A DNA stretch of 10,889 nt from Actinomycetota bacterium (GTDB lineage Bacteria; Actinomycetota; Thermoleophilia; Solirubrobacterales; Solirubrobacteraceae). The stretch is taken from assembly GCA_005788585.1 (NCBI GenBank), contig SYBY01000517.1:1-10889 (forward strand), written 5' to 3'. The translations under genes were made by a program, and so were the position numbers. Numbering within the stretch: the first letter of the stretch is position 1; every line of letters begins with the position of its first letter. The notes beneath the pieces are model-generated. The model worked only from the letters and a program-made list of their open reading frames with translations. It was not told where the DNA came from and searched no databases. This document shows, in pieces, positions 1 to 6,302 of this stretch.

Positions 1-1
1 C

Positions 2-1741
2 GGCAGCGTCGCGGTCGAGCTCGACGAGGCCGCGGCGCGCGCCACGCTCGAGCGGATCGGCGAGCTGGAGGTCGAGGCGATCGGCGTCTGCCTGCTGTGG
101 TCGATCCTCAACCCCGAGCACGAGCTGCGGATCGGCGAGCTCATCGAGGAGATCCTGCCGGGCGTCGAGTACTCGCTCAGCCACCAGGTCAACCGGATCG
201 TGCGCGAGTACCGCCGCGCGTCCTCGACGGTCATCGACGCATCGATCAAGCCGCTCATGCGCGACCACCTCAACGACCTGGAGAGCCGGCTGCGCGGCCT
301 GGGGTTCAACGGCGACCCGCTGATGGTCACGCACGTCTCCGGCGGCGTGATGCGCACCGAGCAGATGTGCGAGCGGCCGATCCAGACGGTCGACTCCGGC
401 CCCGCGCTGGCGCCGGTCGCAGGCGTCGTCTACGCCGAGGCCGAGCCGGACGCGAAGGCGCCCGACGTGCTCGTCGTCGATACGGGCGGCACGTCGTTCG
501 ACGTGTCGATCGCGCACGAGGGGACCATTCTCTACACGCGCGAGAAGTGGCTGGGCCCGAAGTGGTACGGCCACATGACGGGCCTGCCCGCGGTCGACAC
601 GCAGTCGCTCGGCGCGGGCGGCGGCTCGATCGCGAAGGTCGACGCCGGCGGCCTGCTGCACGTCGGCCCCGAGAGCGCGGGCGCCGACCCGGGCCCCGTC
701 GGCTACGGCAAGGGCGGCACGGAGCCGACCGTCACCGACGCCGCGCTCGTCCTCGGCTACATCGACCCGAACAACTTCCTCGGCGGCGCGATGACGCTCG
801 ACTTGGAGGCCGCACGCGCCGCGATGCTCGAGAAGGTCGGCGAGCCGCTGGGCCTCACCGCGGAGGGCGCGGCGGAGGCGATCCTGCGCGTCGCGTCGGA
901 GTCGATGCGCGGGTTCATCACCGACATGACCGTCGCGCAGGGCCGTGACCCGCGCCAGTGCATGATGATCGCCGGCGGCGGCGCGGCCGGGCTGAACATC
1001 GTGCGGATCGCCCGCGACCTGGGCGTCAAGCAGATCATCATCCCAAAGCTCGCTGCGGGCCTGAGTGCCACGGGCGGGCAGTTCTCGGACATCAGCGCGA
1101 CGTTCTCGGTCGGCCAGTACGCGAACTCGGCGGCGTTCGACTACGACAAGGTCAACGCGACGCTGACTGAGCTGAAGACGGCGCTCACCGACTTCCTCGA
1201 CCACGTCGACCAGCCGGGCGAGCGGCGGATGCGCTTCGTGTGCGAGGCGCGGTACGACCAGCAGATCTGGGAGATCGACGTCGACCTCGGCGAGGGCCGG
1301 ATGTTCGAGAGCGAGGAGGACGTCGCCTGGCTCATGGAGCGCTTCGACGAGGCGCACCTGAACCTGTTCGCCGTCAACCAGCCGGGCTTCCCGATCGAGA
1401 TCGTGACGTGGCGCGGCGAGGGCCGGATCATCCGCCCGAAGCCGGCGCTCACGTCCGTCGACGCGGGCGACGGCGGCGCGGAGATCGCGGTGGCCGAGGC
1501 CGAGGTCAGCACCCGCACGGGCTGGTTCGGCGGTGAGCCGATGGACACCGCGGTGCACCGCGTCGAGGACATGAGCGCGCTGACGCGGATCGAGGGCCCG
1601 GCCATCATCGAGGAGCCGACAACGACGATCGTGCTCGACCCGGGCTCCGTCGCGCAGGTCCGCTCGACGCACTACCTCGTGGAGATCGCCGGTGCCGACG
1701 ACGCCGTCGTCACCGCCGGGACCGTGGGGGCGGAGGCCTGA
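2..1741 (+). CDS. hyuA: HyuA-type subunit of hydantoinase/oxoprolinase/acetone carboxylase family (5' end outside window)
   Basis: This is the C-terminal 579 residues of a HyuA-type subunit; full-length members have about 680-700 residues. The frame is open from base 2, so the internal GTG at 200 is not the start. The first residues (VCLLWSILNPEHE) match the end of the HyuA N-terminal domain. The actin-like ATPase fold is marked by VDTGGTSFDVS (about 476-508), the GAGGGSIA and VGPESAGADPGP signatures (about 614-700), TVTDAALVLGY (about 731-763) and a late GGGAAG segment (about 972-990). The family uses ATP to activate an amide or carbonyl for ring opening or carboxylation, with HyuB as partner. 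The stop overlaps the hyuB start by one base (TGATG), so co-translation is likely. Hydantoin, oxoproline, lactam and ketone-carboxylating members share these motifs, so the substrate cannot be read from the sequence. The segment PGPVGYGKGG lacks the Cys I expect in PGPACYGRGG-type members. Confidence 0.93.
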   Translation, partial: GSVAVELDEAAARATLERIGELEVEAIGVCLLWSILNPEHELRIGELIEEILPGVEYSLSHQVNRIVREYRRASSTVIDASIKPLMRDHLNDLESRLRGLGFNGDPLMVTHVSGGVMRTEQMCERPIQTVDSGPALAPVAGVVYAEAEPDAKAPDVLVVDTGGTSFDVSIAHEGTILYTREKWLGPKWYGHMTGLPAVDTQSLGAGGGSIAKVDAGGLLHVGPESAGADPGPVGYGKGGTEPTVTDAALVLGYIDPNNFLGGAMTLDLEAARAAMLEKVGEPLGLTAEGAAEAILRVASESMRGFITDMTVAQGRDPRQCMMIAGGGAAGLNIVRIARDLGVKQIIIPKLAAGLSATGGQFSDISATFSVGQYANSAAFDYDKVNATLTELKTALTDFLDHVDQPGERRMRFVCEARYDQQIWEIDVDLGEGRMFESEEDVAWLMERFDEAHLNLFAVNQPGFPIEIVTWRGEGRIIRPKPALTSVDAGDGGAEIAVAEAEVSTRTGWFGGEPMDTAVHRVEDMSALTRIEGPAIIEEPTTTIVLDPGSVAQVRSTHYLVEIAGADDAVVTAGTVGAEA

Positions 1742-3597
1742 TGCTCGACCGGGTCACGCTGGGCGTGATGGCCAACCGGCTGGACTCCATCACGCGGGAG
1801 ATGACGAACACCATGGTGCGCACGGCGCGCTCGACGACGATGGCGGCGAAGGACTTCTCCACGTCGATCGTGTCGGCCGAGGGCGAGATGGTCAGCGCGC
1901 CCGAGGGCATCCCGGTCCACGTCTACGGGTCGGGACTCATCGCGCAGGCGATGACCGAGATCCACGGATCGAAGATCGCCCCCGGCGACGCGTACCTGAC
2001 GAACGACCCGTATCAGGGCAACAGCCACGCGGCCGACCAGACGGTGCTCGTCCCGGTGTTCTTCGACGGCGAGCACGTGTTCACCGCAGTGGCGAAGGCG
2101 CACCAGGCGGACATCGGCAACGCCAAGCCGACGACGTACTCGCCGACCGCGCTGGACGTCTACAACGAGGGCGCGCTGATCTTCCCGTGCGTGAAGGTGC
2201 AGTCGGGGTACACCGACGTCACGGACATCATCCGCATGTGCGAGCGGCGGATCCGCGCGTTCGACACGTGGTACGGCGACTACCTGGCGACGCTCGGCGC
2301 GGCGCGCCTGGCCGAGCGGCGGCTGCAGGAGTTCTGCACCGTCTACGGGATCGAGACGGTCCGCGAGTTCATCGTCGAGTACCTCGACTACTGCGAGCAG
2401 ATGACCGCGGACGCCATCGCGAAGCTGCCCGCCGGCCGGGTGGTTGCGCAGACCGCGCTGGACCCGTTCCCGCGGCTGCCCGACGGGATCCCGCTGAAGG
2501 CGACGATCGACGTGATCCCAGACGAGGGACGGGTCGTGGTCGACCTGCGCGACAACCCCGACTGCACGCCGACGGGCCTGAACCTCACCGAGTCGACGTC
2601 GATGAACGCGGCCACCACCGCGATCCTCATGTGTCTGAACAGCGACCCGCACACGCGGGACGTCATCGTCCCGAACAACGCGGGGTGCTACCGGCGGATC
2701 GAGGTGCTGCTGCGCGAGAACTGCGTGGTCGGCATCCCGCGCCACCCGGCTTCTGCCTCGGTCGCGACGAACACCGTGGTCGACCGCGTCGTCGGCATGG
2801 TGCTGCGCGCGGTCGCCTCGATGCAGGAGGGGATCGGCGCGGCGCACCCGTGCTTCGGTCAGCCCCCGTACACCGGCGTGGCGTCCGGTGTCGACGCGCG
2901 CCGCGACGGCGCCGACTACGTCTTCCAGCTGTTCAGCGGGACGAGCGGCGGCCCGGCGACGGCGCACAACGACGGCTGGCTGCAGTTCACCAACACGGCG
3001 GGCGCGGGGCTGGAGTACGTCGACTCGACCGAGGTGATCGAGCAGAAGTACCCGATCGTCGTGTGGGAGAAGGTCGTGCGCCTGGACAGCGAGGGCGCGG
3101 GCAGGTTGCGCGGCGCGCCCGGTGGCCTGTCGGTCTTCGGGCCGCGGTTCGACCCGATGGAGATCCAGTACTACCTCGACGCGGTGGTCAACCGCTCGCT
3201 CGGCGCACGCCGCGGCCTGATGTCGCGCGGGCCCGAGGCGTGGGTGATCGGCGCGGACGGCGCGGCCGAGCAGCGGACCGAGACCGTCGGCGAGGTGCCG
3301 GTCGGCGTCGGCGAGGTGATCGTGTCGCGGTCCGGCGCGGGCGCGGGCTACGGCCCGCCGGCCGAGCGCGACCCCGAGCGCGTGCTCACCGACGTCGTCG
3401 ACGGCTACGTCACCATCGACCGCGCGCGGGCCGCCTACGGCGTGGTGCTGACCGGCGACCCGGCGCGCTGGGACACCCTGACCGTGGACACGGAGGCGAC
3501 GGCCGCAGCGCGCGCCGCGTTCGCCGATACGCCGCCGGACGACGACGCCGCCCGAGACACGACCCTTCCGGAGGCCTGGTGGCTGACAGCAGCGTGA
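1741..3597 (+). CDS. hyuB: HyuB-type subunit of hydantoinase/oxoprolinase/acetone carboxylase family
   Basis: The 618-residue protein has the normal length of a HyuB subunit. The ATG at 1741 is preceded by GGAGG (1732-1736) and overlaps the hyuA stop. Family hallmarks are NDPYQGNSHAAD (residues 88-99), AKAHQADIGN (118-127), the WYGDYLA segment near 177-183, and LRDNPDCTPTGLNLTES in the middle. The two HxxD motifs (H96/D99 and H121/D124) sit where metal ligands are found in acetone-carboxylase-like enzymes; the metal itself is inference. HyuB is expected to form a heteromer with HyuA and to carry the hydrolysis or carboxylation chemistry after ATP activation. No third small subunit, as in acetone carboxylase, follows it, which favours an amidase or hydantoinase-like role over ketone carboxylation. 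Base composition and codon use match hyuA. Confidence 0.94.
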   Translation: MLDRVTLGVMANRLDSITREMTNTMVRTARSTTMAAKDFSTSIVSAEGEMVSAPEGIPVHVYGSGLIAQAMTEIHGSKIAPGDAYLTNDPYQGNSHAADQTVLVPVFFDGEHVFTAVAKAHQADIGNAKPTTYSPTALDVYNEGALIFPCVKVQSGYTDVTDIIRMCERRIRAFDTWYGDYLATLGAARLAERRLQEFCTVYGIETVREFIVEYLDYCEQMTADAIAKLPAGRVVAQTALDPFPRLPDGIPLKATIDVIPDEGRVVVDLRDNPDCTPTGLNLTESTSMNAATTAILMCLNSDPHTRDVIVPNNAGCYRRIEVLLRENCVVGIPRHPASASVATNTVVDRVVGMVLRAVASMQEGIGAAHPCFGQPPYTGVASGVDARRDGADYVFQLFSGTSGGPATAHNDGWLQFTNTAGAGLEYVDSTEVIEQKYPIVVWEKVVRLDSEGAGRLRGAPGGLSVFGPRFDPMEIQYYLDAVVNRSLGARRGLMSRGPEAWVIGADGAAEQRTETVGEVPVGVGEVIVSRSGAGAGYGPPAERDPERVLTDVVDGYVTIDRARAAYGVVLTGDPARWDTLTVDTEATAAARAAFADTPPDDDAARDTTLPEAWWLTAA

Positions 3598-3628
3598 CCA
3601 CATGGAGCCGAACGGCCGGAATGTTCAC

Positions 3629-3634
3629 TAGGGT
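3629..3634 (+). promoter_or_regulatory. Possible -10 element for the GntR-LLM pair
   Basis: TAGGGT fits the actinobacterial TANNNT -10 consensus and lies about 65 bases upstream of the GntR start. There is no convincing -35 hexamer at normal spacing. The element overlaps the palindrome at 3632-3644. In GC-rich DNA this could be chance. Confidence 0.3.
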
Positions 3635-3644
3635 GCGAGGCACC
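3632..3644. promoter_or_regulatory. Short palindrome overlapping the -10 candidate, possible operator
   Basis: GGTGC-GAG-GCACC is a perfect 5-bp inverted repeat with a 3-base spacer. It overlaps the TAGGGT -10 candidate and sits upstream of a GntR-family gene, where autoregulatory operators are common. The arms do not match the operator-like site at 10619-10630, so binding by the encoded regulator is only a possibility. Confidence 0.3.
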
Positions 3645-3698
3645 TGCCATGGACGACAGCCGCTTCTCGCTTCACGCACCTCGACCCGCGGATCGCAC

Positions 3699-4511
3699 AT
3701 GAGTGCAGCTGAGCCGACACCGACCGTCCCGCTCGAGGAACCACTCTCGAGCAACGACCCCGGCCTGGTCGACGACCTCGCCGAGCGCATCCACACCCGG
3801 GTGCTCACCGGCGAGTACGCCGTCGGCACGTGGCTGCGCCAGGAGGCGCTCGCCGCGGAGTTCGGCGTGTCGCGCCCCCCGGTGCGCGAGGCGCTGCGCA
3901 AGCTGCAGGCCGCGCGGGTGGTCGACGTGCTGCCTCACCGCGGCGCGCTCGTCCGGGCCCCCACGGCGACCGACATCCGCGAGGCCTACCTCATCCGCGG
4001 CGAACTCGAAGGCCTGGCCGCCGAGATGGCGGTCCAGCGCATCGACGAGCAGCAGCTGCGGCGCCTGCGCGACGCCGAGGAGGCGTTCCGCCAGGCGATG
4101 CCCGCGCTGAAGAAGGCCGCGAAGGCGGGCGGTGTCGAGGCGATCGCCGGCGGCGCGTGGGACGCGGCGAACCTCGAGTTCCACCGCGCCATCGTGGACG
4201 CCGCGGGCATCGGCCGGCTGGGCCCGATGGTCGCCGACCTGCGCAAGACGTTCCCGCGCAACCTGTCGTGGGCGGCACTCGCCGAGGAACCGAGCCTGCT
4301 CGAGGACAACCTCACGCAGCACGCCCGCATCCGCGCCGCGATCGAGCGCCGCGACGCCGTGGCCGCCCGCCGCTGGACGACCGACCACTGCCGCCGCACC
4401 GGCGAGCTCGTGGCCGACTGGTTCGAGCGCCACTACGCCGCCGACGAAGAGACCGGCGGCGGTGCAGACGACCGCGCAGCCAAGCGGCGCCAAGCCCTGC
4501 TGCGGCCATGA
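3699..4511 (+). CDS. GntR-family transcriptional regulator, FCD (FadR) subfamily
   Basis: The 270-residue protein has a winged helix-turn-helix at about 24-87, including LTGEYAVGTWLRQEALAAEF and the recognition-helix segment GVSRPPVREAL (56-66). A helical FCD effector domain follows (about 92-245). In the FCD domain N158/H162, H208 and H230 occupy positions of the usual metal-binding residues, so a metal-assisted small carboxylate is a reasonable effector class. A region of about 20 residues precedes the HTH. The start at ATG 3699 is preferred: upstream in-frame starts (ATG 3621, GTG 3579) would add residues with A/T-rich third positions unlike the gene. The stop overlaps the LLM start (ATGA). 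Its position between hyuB and the LLM gene suggests it controls this cluster, probably as a repressor relieved by a pathway intermediate; that role is inference. Confidence 0.93.
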   Translation: MSAAEPTPTVPLEEPLSSNDPGLVDDLAERIHTRVLTGEYAVGTWLRQEALAAEFGVSRPPVREALRKLQAARVVDVLPHRGALVRAPTATDIREAYLIRGELEGLAAEMAVQRIDEQQLRRLRDAEEAFRQAMPALKKAAKAGGVEAIAGGAWDAANLEFHRAIVDAAGIGRLGPMVADLRKTFPRNLSWAALAEEPSLLEDNLTQHARIRAAIERRDAVAARRWTTDHCRRTGELVADWFERHYAADEETGGGADDRAAKRRQALLRP

Positions 4512-5353
4512 GCGCACCGAAATACGCGGTGTACCTGCCGCACTACGGCCCGTTCGGCGACCCGTTCGTGCTCGCCGACCTCGCAGTGCTCGCCGAGGAG
4601 TCCGGCTGGGACGGCGTGTTCCTGTGGGACCACATCGTCCACGCGCCGCTGAGCGGCGACCCGACGGTCGACGCCGGGATGGCGCTGGCGCTCATCGCCG
4701 AGCGGACGTCGCGCATCATGATCGGCCCGATGATCACGCCGCTGGCGCGCCGCCGGCCGTGGAAGGTCGCGCGCGAGATGGCGACGCTGGACATCATCTC
4801 CGGCGGGCGGGTGATCTTCGGCACCGGCCTCGGTGACCTGGAGGACTTCGTGACGTTCGCCGAGCCGCGCGGCCCGGGTGAGCGGGTGGAACGCCTGCTC
4901 GAGGGCATCGAGCTGCTGCGACGGTTCTGGAGCGGTGAGCAGGTGTCGTTCGGCGGCATCCGCTACACGGTCGACGACGTGATCCTGCAGCCGCGCCCGG
5001 TGCGGGGGACGATCCCGATCTGGATGGCCGGCGGGCACACGAACGCGAACGCGCTGGCGCGTGCGGCGGACGTCGACGGCGTGGCCGCGATCCGGTACCC
5101 GTGGGATCTCGACCGGATGATGGCGCCGTGGGAGCTGGCGGAGATCGTGTCGACGGTGTCCGGCCACCGGGGTGGCGACATGGAGGGATATGACGTCGTG
5201 GCGATCGGGCGGAGCACCGCTGGGGCCTCGGGTGTCGCACATGTCTCCGAGTTCGTCGATGCCGGGATGACGTGGTGGTGGGAGACCCTGCACCAGGATC
5301 GGGAGGATCTGGATGGAGTACGGGCAAGGATTGGGGCGGGGCCGCCTCGGTAG
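4508..5353 (+). CDS. Luciferase-like (LLM class) flavin- or F420-dependent oxidoreductase
   Basis: The 281-residue protein shows the bacterial-luciferase-like TIM barrel from residue 5 (YAVYLPHYGPFGDP) through AEESGWDGVFLWDHI (30-43), TSRIMIGPMITPLARRRPWKVAREMATLD (67-95, spoken of here by position only), ISGGRVIFGTGLGD (97-110) and PIWMAGG (170-176). This superfamily contains FMN/FMNH2 monooxygenases and F420-dependent dehydrogenases, and the sequence does not settle which cofactor is used. Length and the C-terminal motif VRARIGAGPPR suggest a complete protein. The ATG overlaps the GntR stop by 4 bases, and no strong Shine-Dalgarno sequence is visible, so translation is probably coupled. In this cluster it may hydroxylate or oxidise the ring compound or an opened product. 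The reading frame stays open far upstream through the GntR gene, but that part is a shadow of GntR. Confidence 0.92.
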   Translation: MSAPKYAVYLPHYGPFGDPFVLADLAVLAEESGWDGVFLWDHIVHAPLSGDPTVDAGMALALIAERTSRIMIGPMITPLARRRPWKVAREMATLDIISGGRVIFGTGLGDLEDFVTFAEPRGPGERVERLLEGIELLRRFWSGEQVSFGGIRYTVDDVILQPRPVRGTIPIWMAGGHTNANALARAADVDGVAAIRYPWDLDRMMAPWELAEIVSTVSGHRGGDMEGYDVVAIGRSTAGASGVAHVSEFVDAGMTWWWETLHQDREDLDGVRARIGAGPPR

Positions 5354-5379
5354 CACGGACCCAGGTTCGAACCTCGTGC
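5353..5379 (+). terminator. Hairpin directly after the LLM stop codon
   Basis: GCACG (5353-5357) pairs with CGTGC (5375-5379), enclosing the perfect 12-bp palindrome AGGTTCGAACCT (5363-5374), with a 5-base bulge (5358-5362) on the left side. It begins at the last base of the LLM stop codon. There is no U-run, so it would be a non-canonical terminator or an mRNA 3'-end stabiliser. Confidence 0.4.
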
Positions 5380-5391
5380 GATCGAGGCAGC

Positions 5392-5397
5392 TAGCGT
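5392..5397 (+). promoter_or_regulatory. Possible -10 element for the 5419 gene
   Basis: TAGCGT fits TANNNT and lies 21 bases upstream of the ATG at 5419. No clear -35 is visible. A weak Shine-Dalgarno-like TAAGG lies about 9 bases before the ATG. Together with the hairpin before it, this suggests the small gene has its own transcript. Confidence 0.3.
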
Positions 5398-5418
5398 CGT
5401 GCCGTAAGGCCACCGACG

Positions 5419-5865
5419 ATGTTCAAGACGTCCGCACCAAACGCCTGGTTCGTCCAGGGACTCGCGAGTTCGCTCGAGCGACTTCACCTCGCACTTGAGG
5501 GCAGTTCCCGTGACGCCATCACTGTCTTTCCTTCTCTGTACGAGACTCTTGGCTGGGTCACGAGTACTGCCGACCGCCTCAACCTCGCCACGAATGCCCT
5601 AGACGCAGTTCGCTTCGCACGCAATGGTTTCTTTCACGGAACACTCGACGGCGTCGAGCCCCGAGGCGAGCCGGTTGTGTGGGTCTGGCGACACTCGGAC
5701 CTCTTCTTCGATCCAGAAGACCCGCGTCACCGACAAGCGGCCTGGGCCCGGACGCGAGCCGCCTACGCCGCGCGCTTCGCGGAACGTCCAGTTGCCGACA
5801 CGCTCATCCCGGTCGCCGTCGACGTCATCCGGAGGGCTACGTCTGCGAAAGCCGGGCCGCAGTAG
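5419..5865 (+). CDS. Hypothetical protein, 148 aa, atypical codon use
   Basis: I do not recognise this gene firmly. The protein is soluble-looking, with no signal peptide or membrane helix. It is rich in aromatic residues in the centre (RFARNGFFHGTL near 68-79, then VVWVWRHSDLFF near 89-100) and ends in a charged helical segment with RFAERPVADTLIPVAVDVIRR. The pattern 'ARN..xH' followed by a W-rich strand and a 'GRPV..TL'-like end recalls small actinobacterial hypotheticals of unknown function, but I cannot name a family. Roughly a third of the first 70 codons end in A or T (for example GCA, CTT, AGT, ACT, TTT, CTA), whereas neighbours almost always end in G or C. It is bounded by two hairpins and is convergent with the gene at 5880. 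It is probably real but foreign to the catabolic operons. Confidence 0.7.
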   Translation: MFKTSAPNAWFVQGLASSLERLHLALEGSSRDAITVFPSLYETLGWVTSTADRLNLATNALDAVRFARNGFFHGTLDGVEPRGEPVVWVWRHSDLFFDPEDPRHRQAAWARTRAAYAARFAERPVADTLIPVAVDVIRRATSAKAGPQ

Positions 5866-5883
5866 CTCGATCCGAGCAACTAC
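5862..5883. terminator. Bidirectional hairpin between convergent genes
   Basis: GTAG-CTCG (5862-5869) pairs with CGAG (5873-5876) and CTAC (5880-5883), with a 3-base loop ATC and a 3-base bulge CAA. It spans the last bases of both convergent genes, including both stop codons, so it could act as a shared terminator. It is short and has no U-tract. Confidence 0.4.
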
Positions 5884-6197
5884 TTCCCCGTCGGCCGGTG
5901 CATCGCACCCCGCGAGTGCCCGGCACGCCCACGCCCACCGCCGGCCCCGGCGCGCCCACCGCCACGCTGCACGGGCGGCGTCCGCTTGATCAGCAGCCGC
6001 AGCGCCCGATCGGCGTCGCCCTCGTCGGCACGCTCGCTGAGCGTGTCCGGATGCACCGTGCGGAACACCGGCCCACGCTTGCGGTCGATGACCGCCACGA
6101 CGACCTTCGAACTGCTCGGATGATCGAAGACGATGCCGTCGATCACCGGGCCGTCCGTCGCAACCTTCACCAGGGAACCCACATCGATCGTCTCCAT
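5880..6197 (-). CDS. Small conserved-type protein with KOW-like beta core and Gly/Arg-rich tail
   Basis: The 105-residue protein starts at the ATG at 6197. Residues 1-45 (METIDVGSLVKVATDGPVIDG, then IVFDHPSSSKVVVAVIDRKRGPVFRTV) look like a small beta-barrel of KOW or SH3 type. TLSER and RALRLLIKRTP follow. The tail, from about residue 76, is rich in Gly and Arg (RGGGRAGAGGGRGRAGHSRG), resembling RGG tails of nucleic-acid-binding proteins; RNA binding is inference. I recall similar proteins in Thermoleophilia but cannot name the function. A longer in-frame start exists at 6242, but the ATG at 6197 has a TANNNT -10 six bases upstream, which would give a leaderless mRNA. The gene points the same way as the right-arm operon but is separated from it by 105 bases and a hairpin, so it is probably a separate unit. 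Confidence 0.75.
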   Translation of the reverse strand: METIDVGSLVKVATDGPVIDGIVFDHPSSSKVVVAVIDRKRGPVFRTVHPDTLSERADEGDADRALRLLIKRTPPVQRGGGRAGAGGGRGRAGHSRGAMHRPTGK

Positions 6198-6203
6198 GCA
6201 CGC

Positions 6204-6209
6204 AGCGTA
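6204..6209 (-). promoter_or_regulatory. Possible -10 element giving a leaderless mRNA for the 5880-6197 gene
   Basis: On the minus strand TACGCT (TANNNT) ends 6 bases before the ATG at 6197. With usual actinobacterial spacing, transcription would begin at or within a base of the start codon. No Shine-Dalgarno sequence is present, in agreement. Confidence 0.4.
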
Positions 6210-6232
6210 GTCCGGGAGGATCGGGGCGGAAA

Positions 6233-6251
6233 GCGGGGACATAGTGCCCGC
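6233..6251 (-). terminator. Imperfect hairpin downstream of the right-arm operon
   Basis: GCGGG (6233-6237) pairs with CCCGC (6247-6251), followed by one mismatch, two more pairs and an ATA loop. It lies about 50 bases beyond the stop of the PF07090-like gene. It may add to termination with the palindrome at 6287-6302; the signal is modest. Confidence 0.3.
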
Positions 6252-6286
6252 TGGGCGACCCGATGCAGGAACGCGCTCCCCGGCCG

Positions 6287-6302
6287 CGCTTCCGCGGAAG
6301 CG
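6287..6302 (-). terminator. Perfect 16-bp palindrome abutting the operon's last stop codon
   Basis: CGCTTCCGCGGAAGCG is a perfect palindrome that starts at the base right after the TGA (6305-6303) of the PF07090-like gene. As RNA it forms a 6-bp stem with a CGCG loop. There is no U-tract. A hairpin of this kind directly after the stop can terminate transcription or protect the 3' end in high-GC bacteria. Confidence 0.5.

Larger units (their letters stand above)
3598..3698. other. Intergenic region upstream of the GntR gene
   Basis: These 101 bases separate hyuB from the regulator gene and contain no supported gene. They hold a TANNNT -10 candidate and a short palindrome, annotated separately. 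Third-position A/T rises here compared with both flanking genes, as expected for non-coding DNA. I see no Shine-Dalgarno sequence close to the ATG at 3699. Confidence 0.6.

Noticed and set aside
1672..3603. Long antisense open frame of about 640 codons opposite hyuB
   Set aside because: It is a byproduct of strong G/C third positions in hyuB; the composition is Arg/Val/His-rich and shows no domain motif.
1692..3698. Very long open frame on the + strand running through hyuB into the GntR gene
   Set aside because: It is a frame-shifted shadow of hyuB, rich in Arg, Gly and Pro with no family match. Only the part from 3699 is a real gene.
3579..3698. N-terminal extension of GntR from GTG 3579 or ATG 3621
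   Set aside because: Although GTG 3579 has a GGAGG before it, about a third of the added codons end in A or T, unlike the gene, and the residues do not resemble the start of FCD-type regulators.
3830..4507. Upstream extension of the LLM frame within the GntR gene
   Set aside because: The residues there are low-complexity Arg/Ala/Pro, and the luciferase-like fold begins at the ATG at 4508, which overlaps the GntR stop.
5351..5400. Possible tRNA gene or fragment around GGTTCGAACC
   Set aside because: The flanking bases do not form a five-pair T-stem, and there is no acceptor, D-arm or anticodon arm within range.
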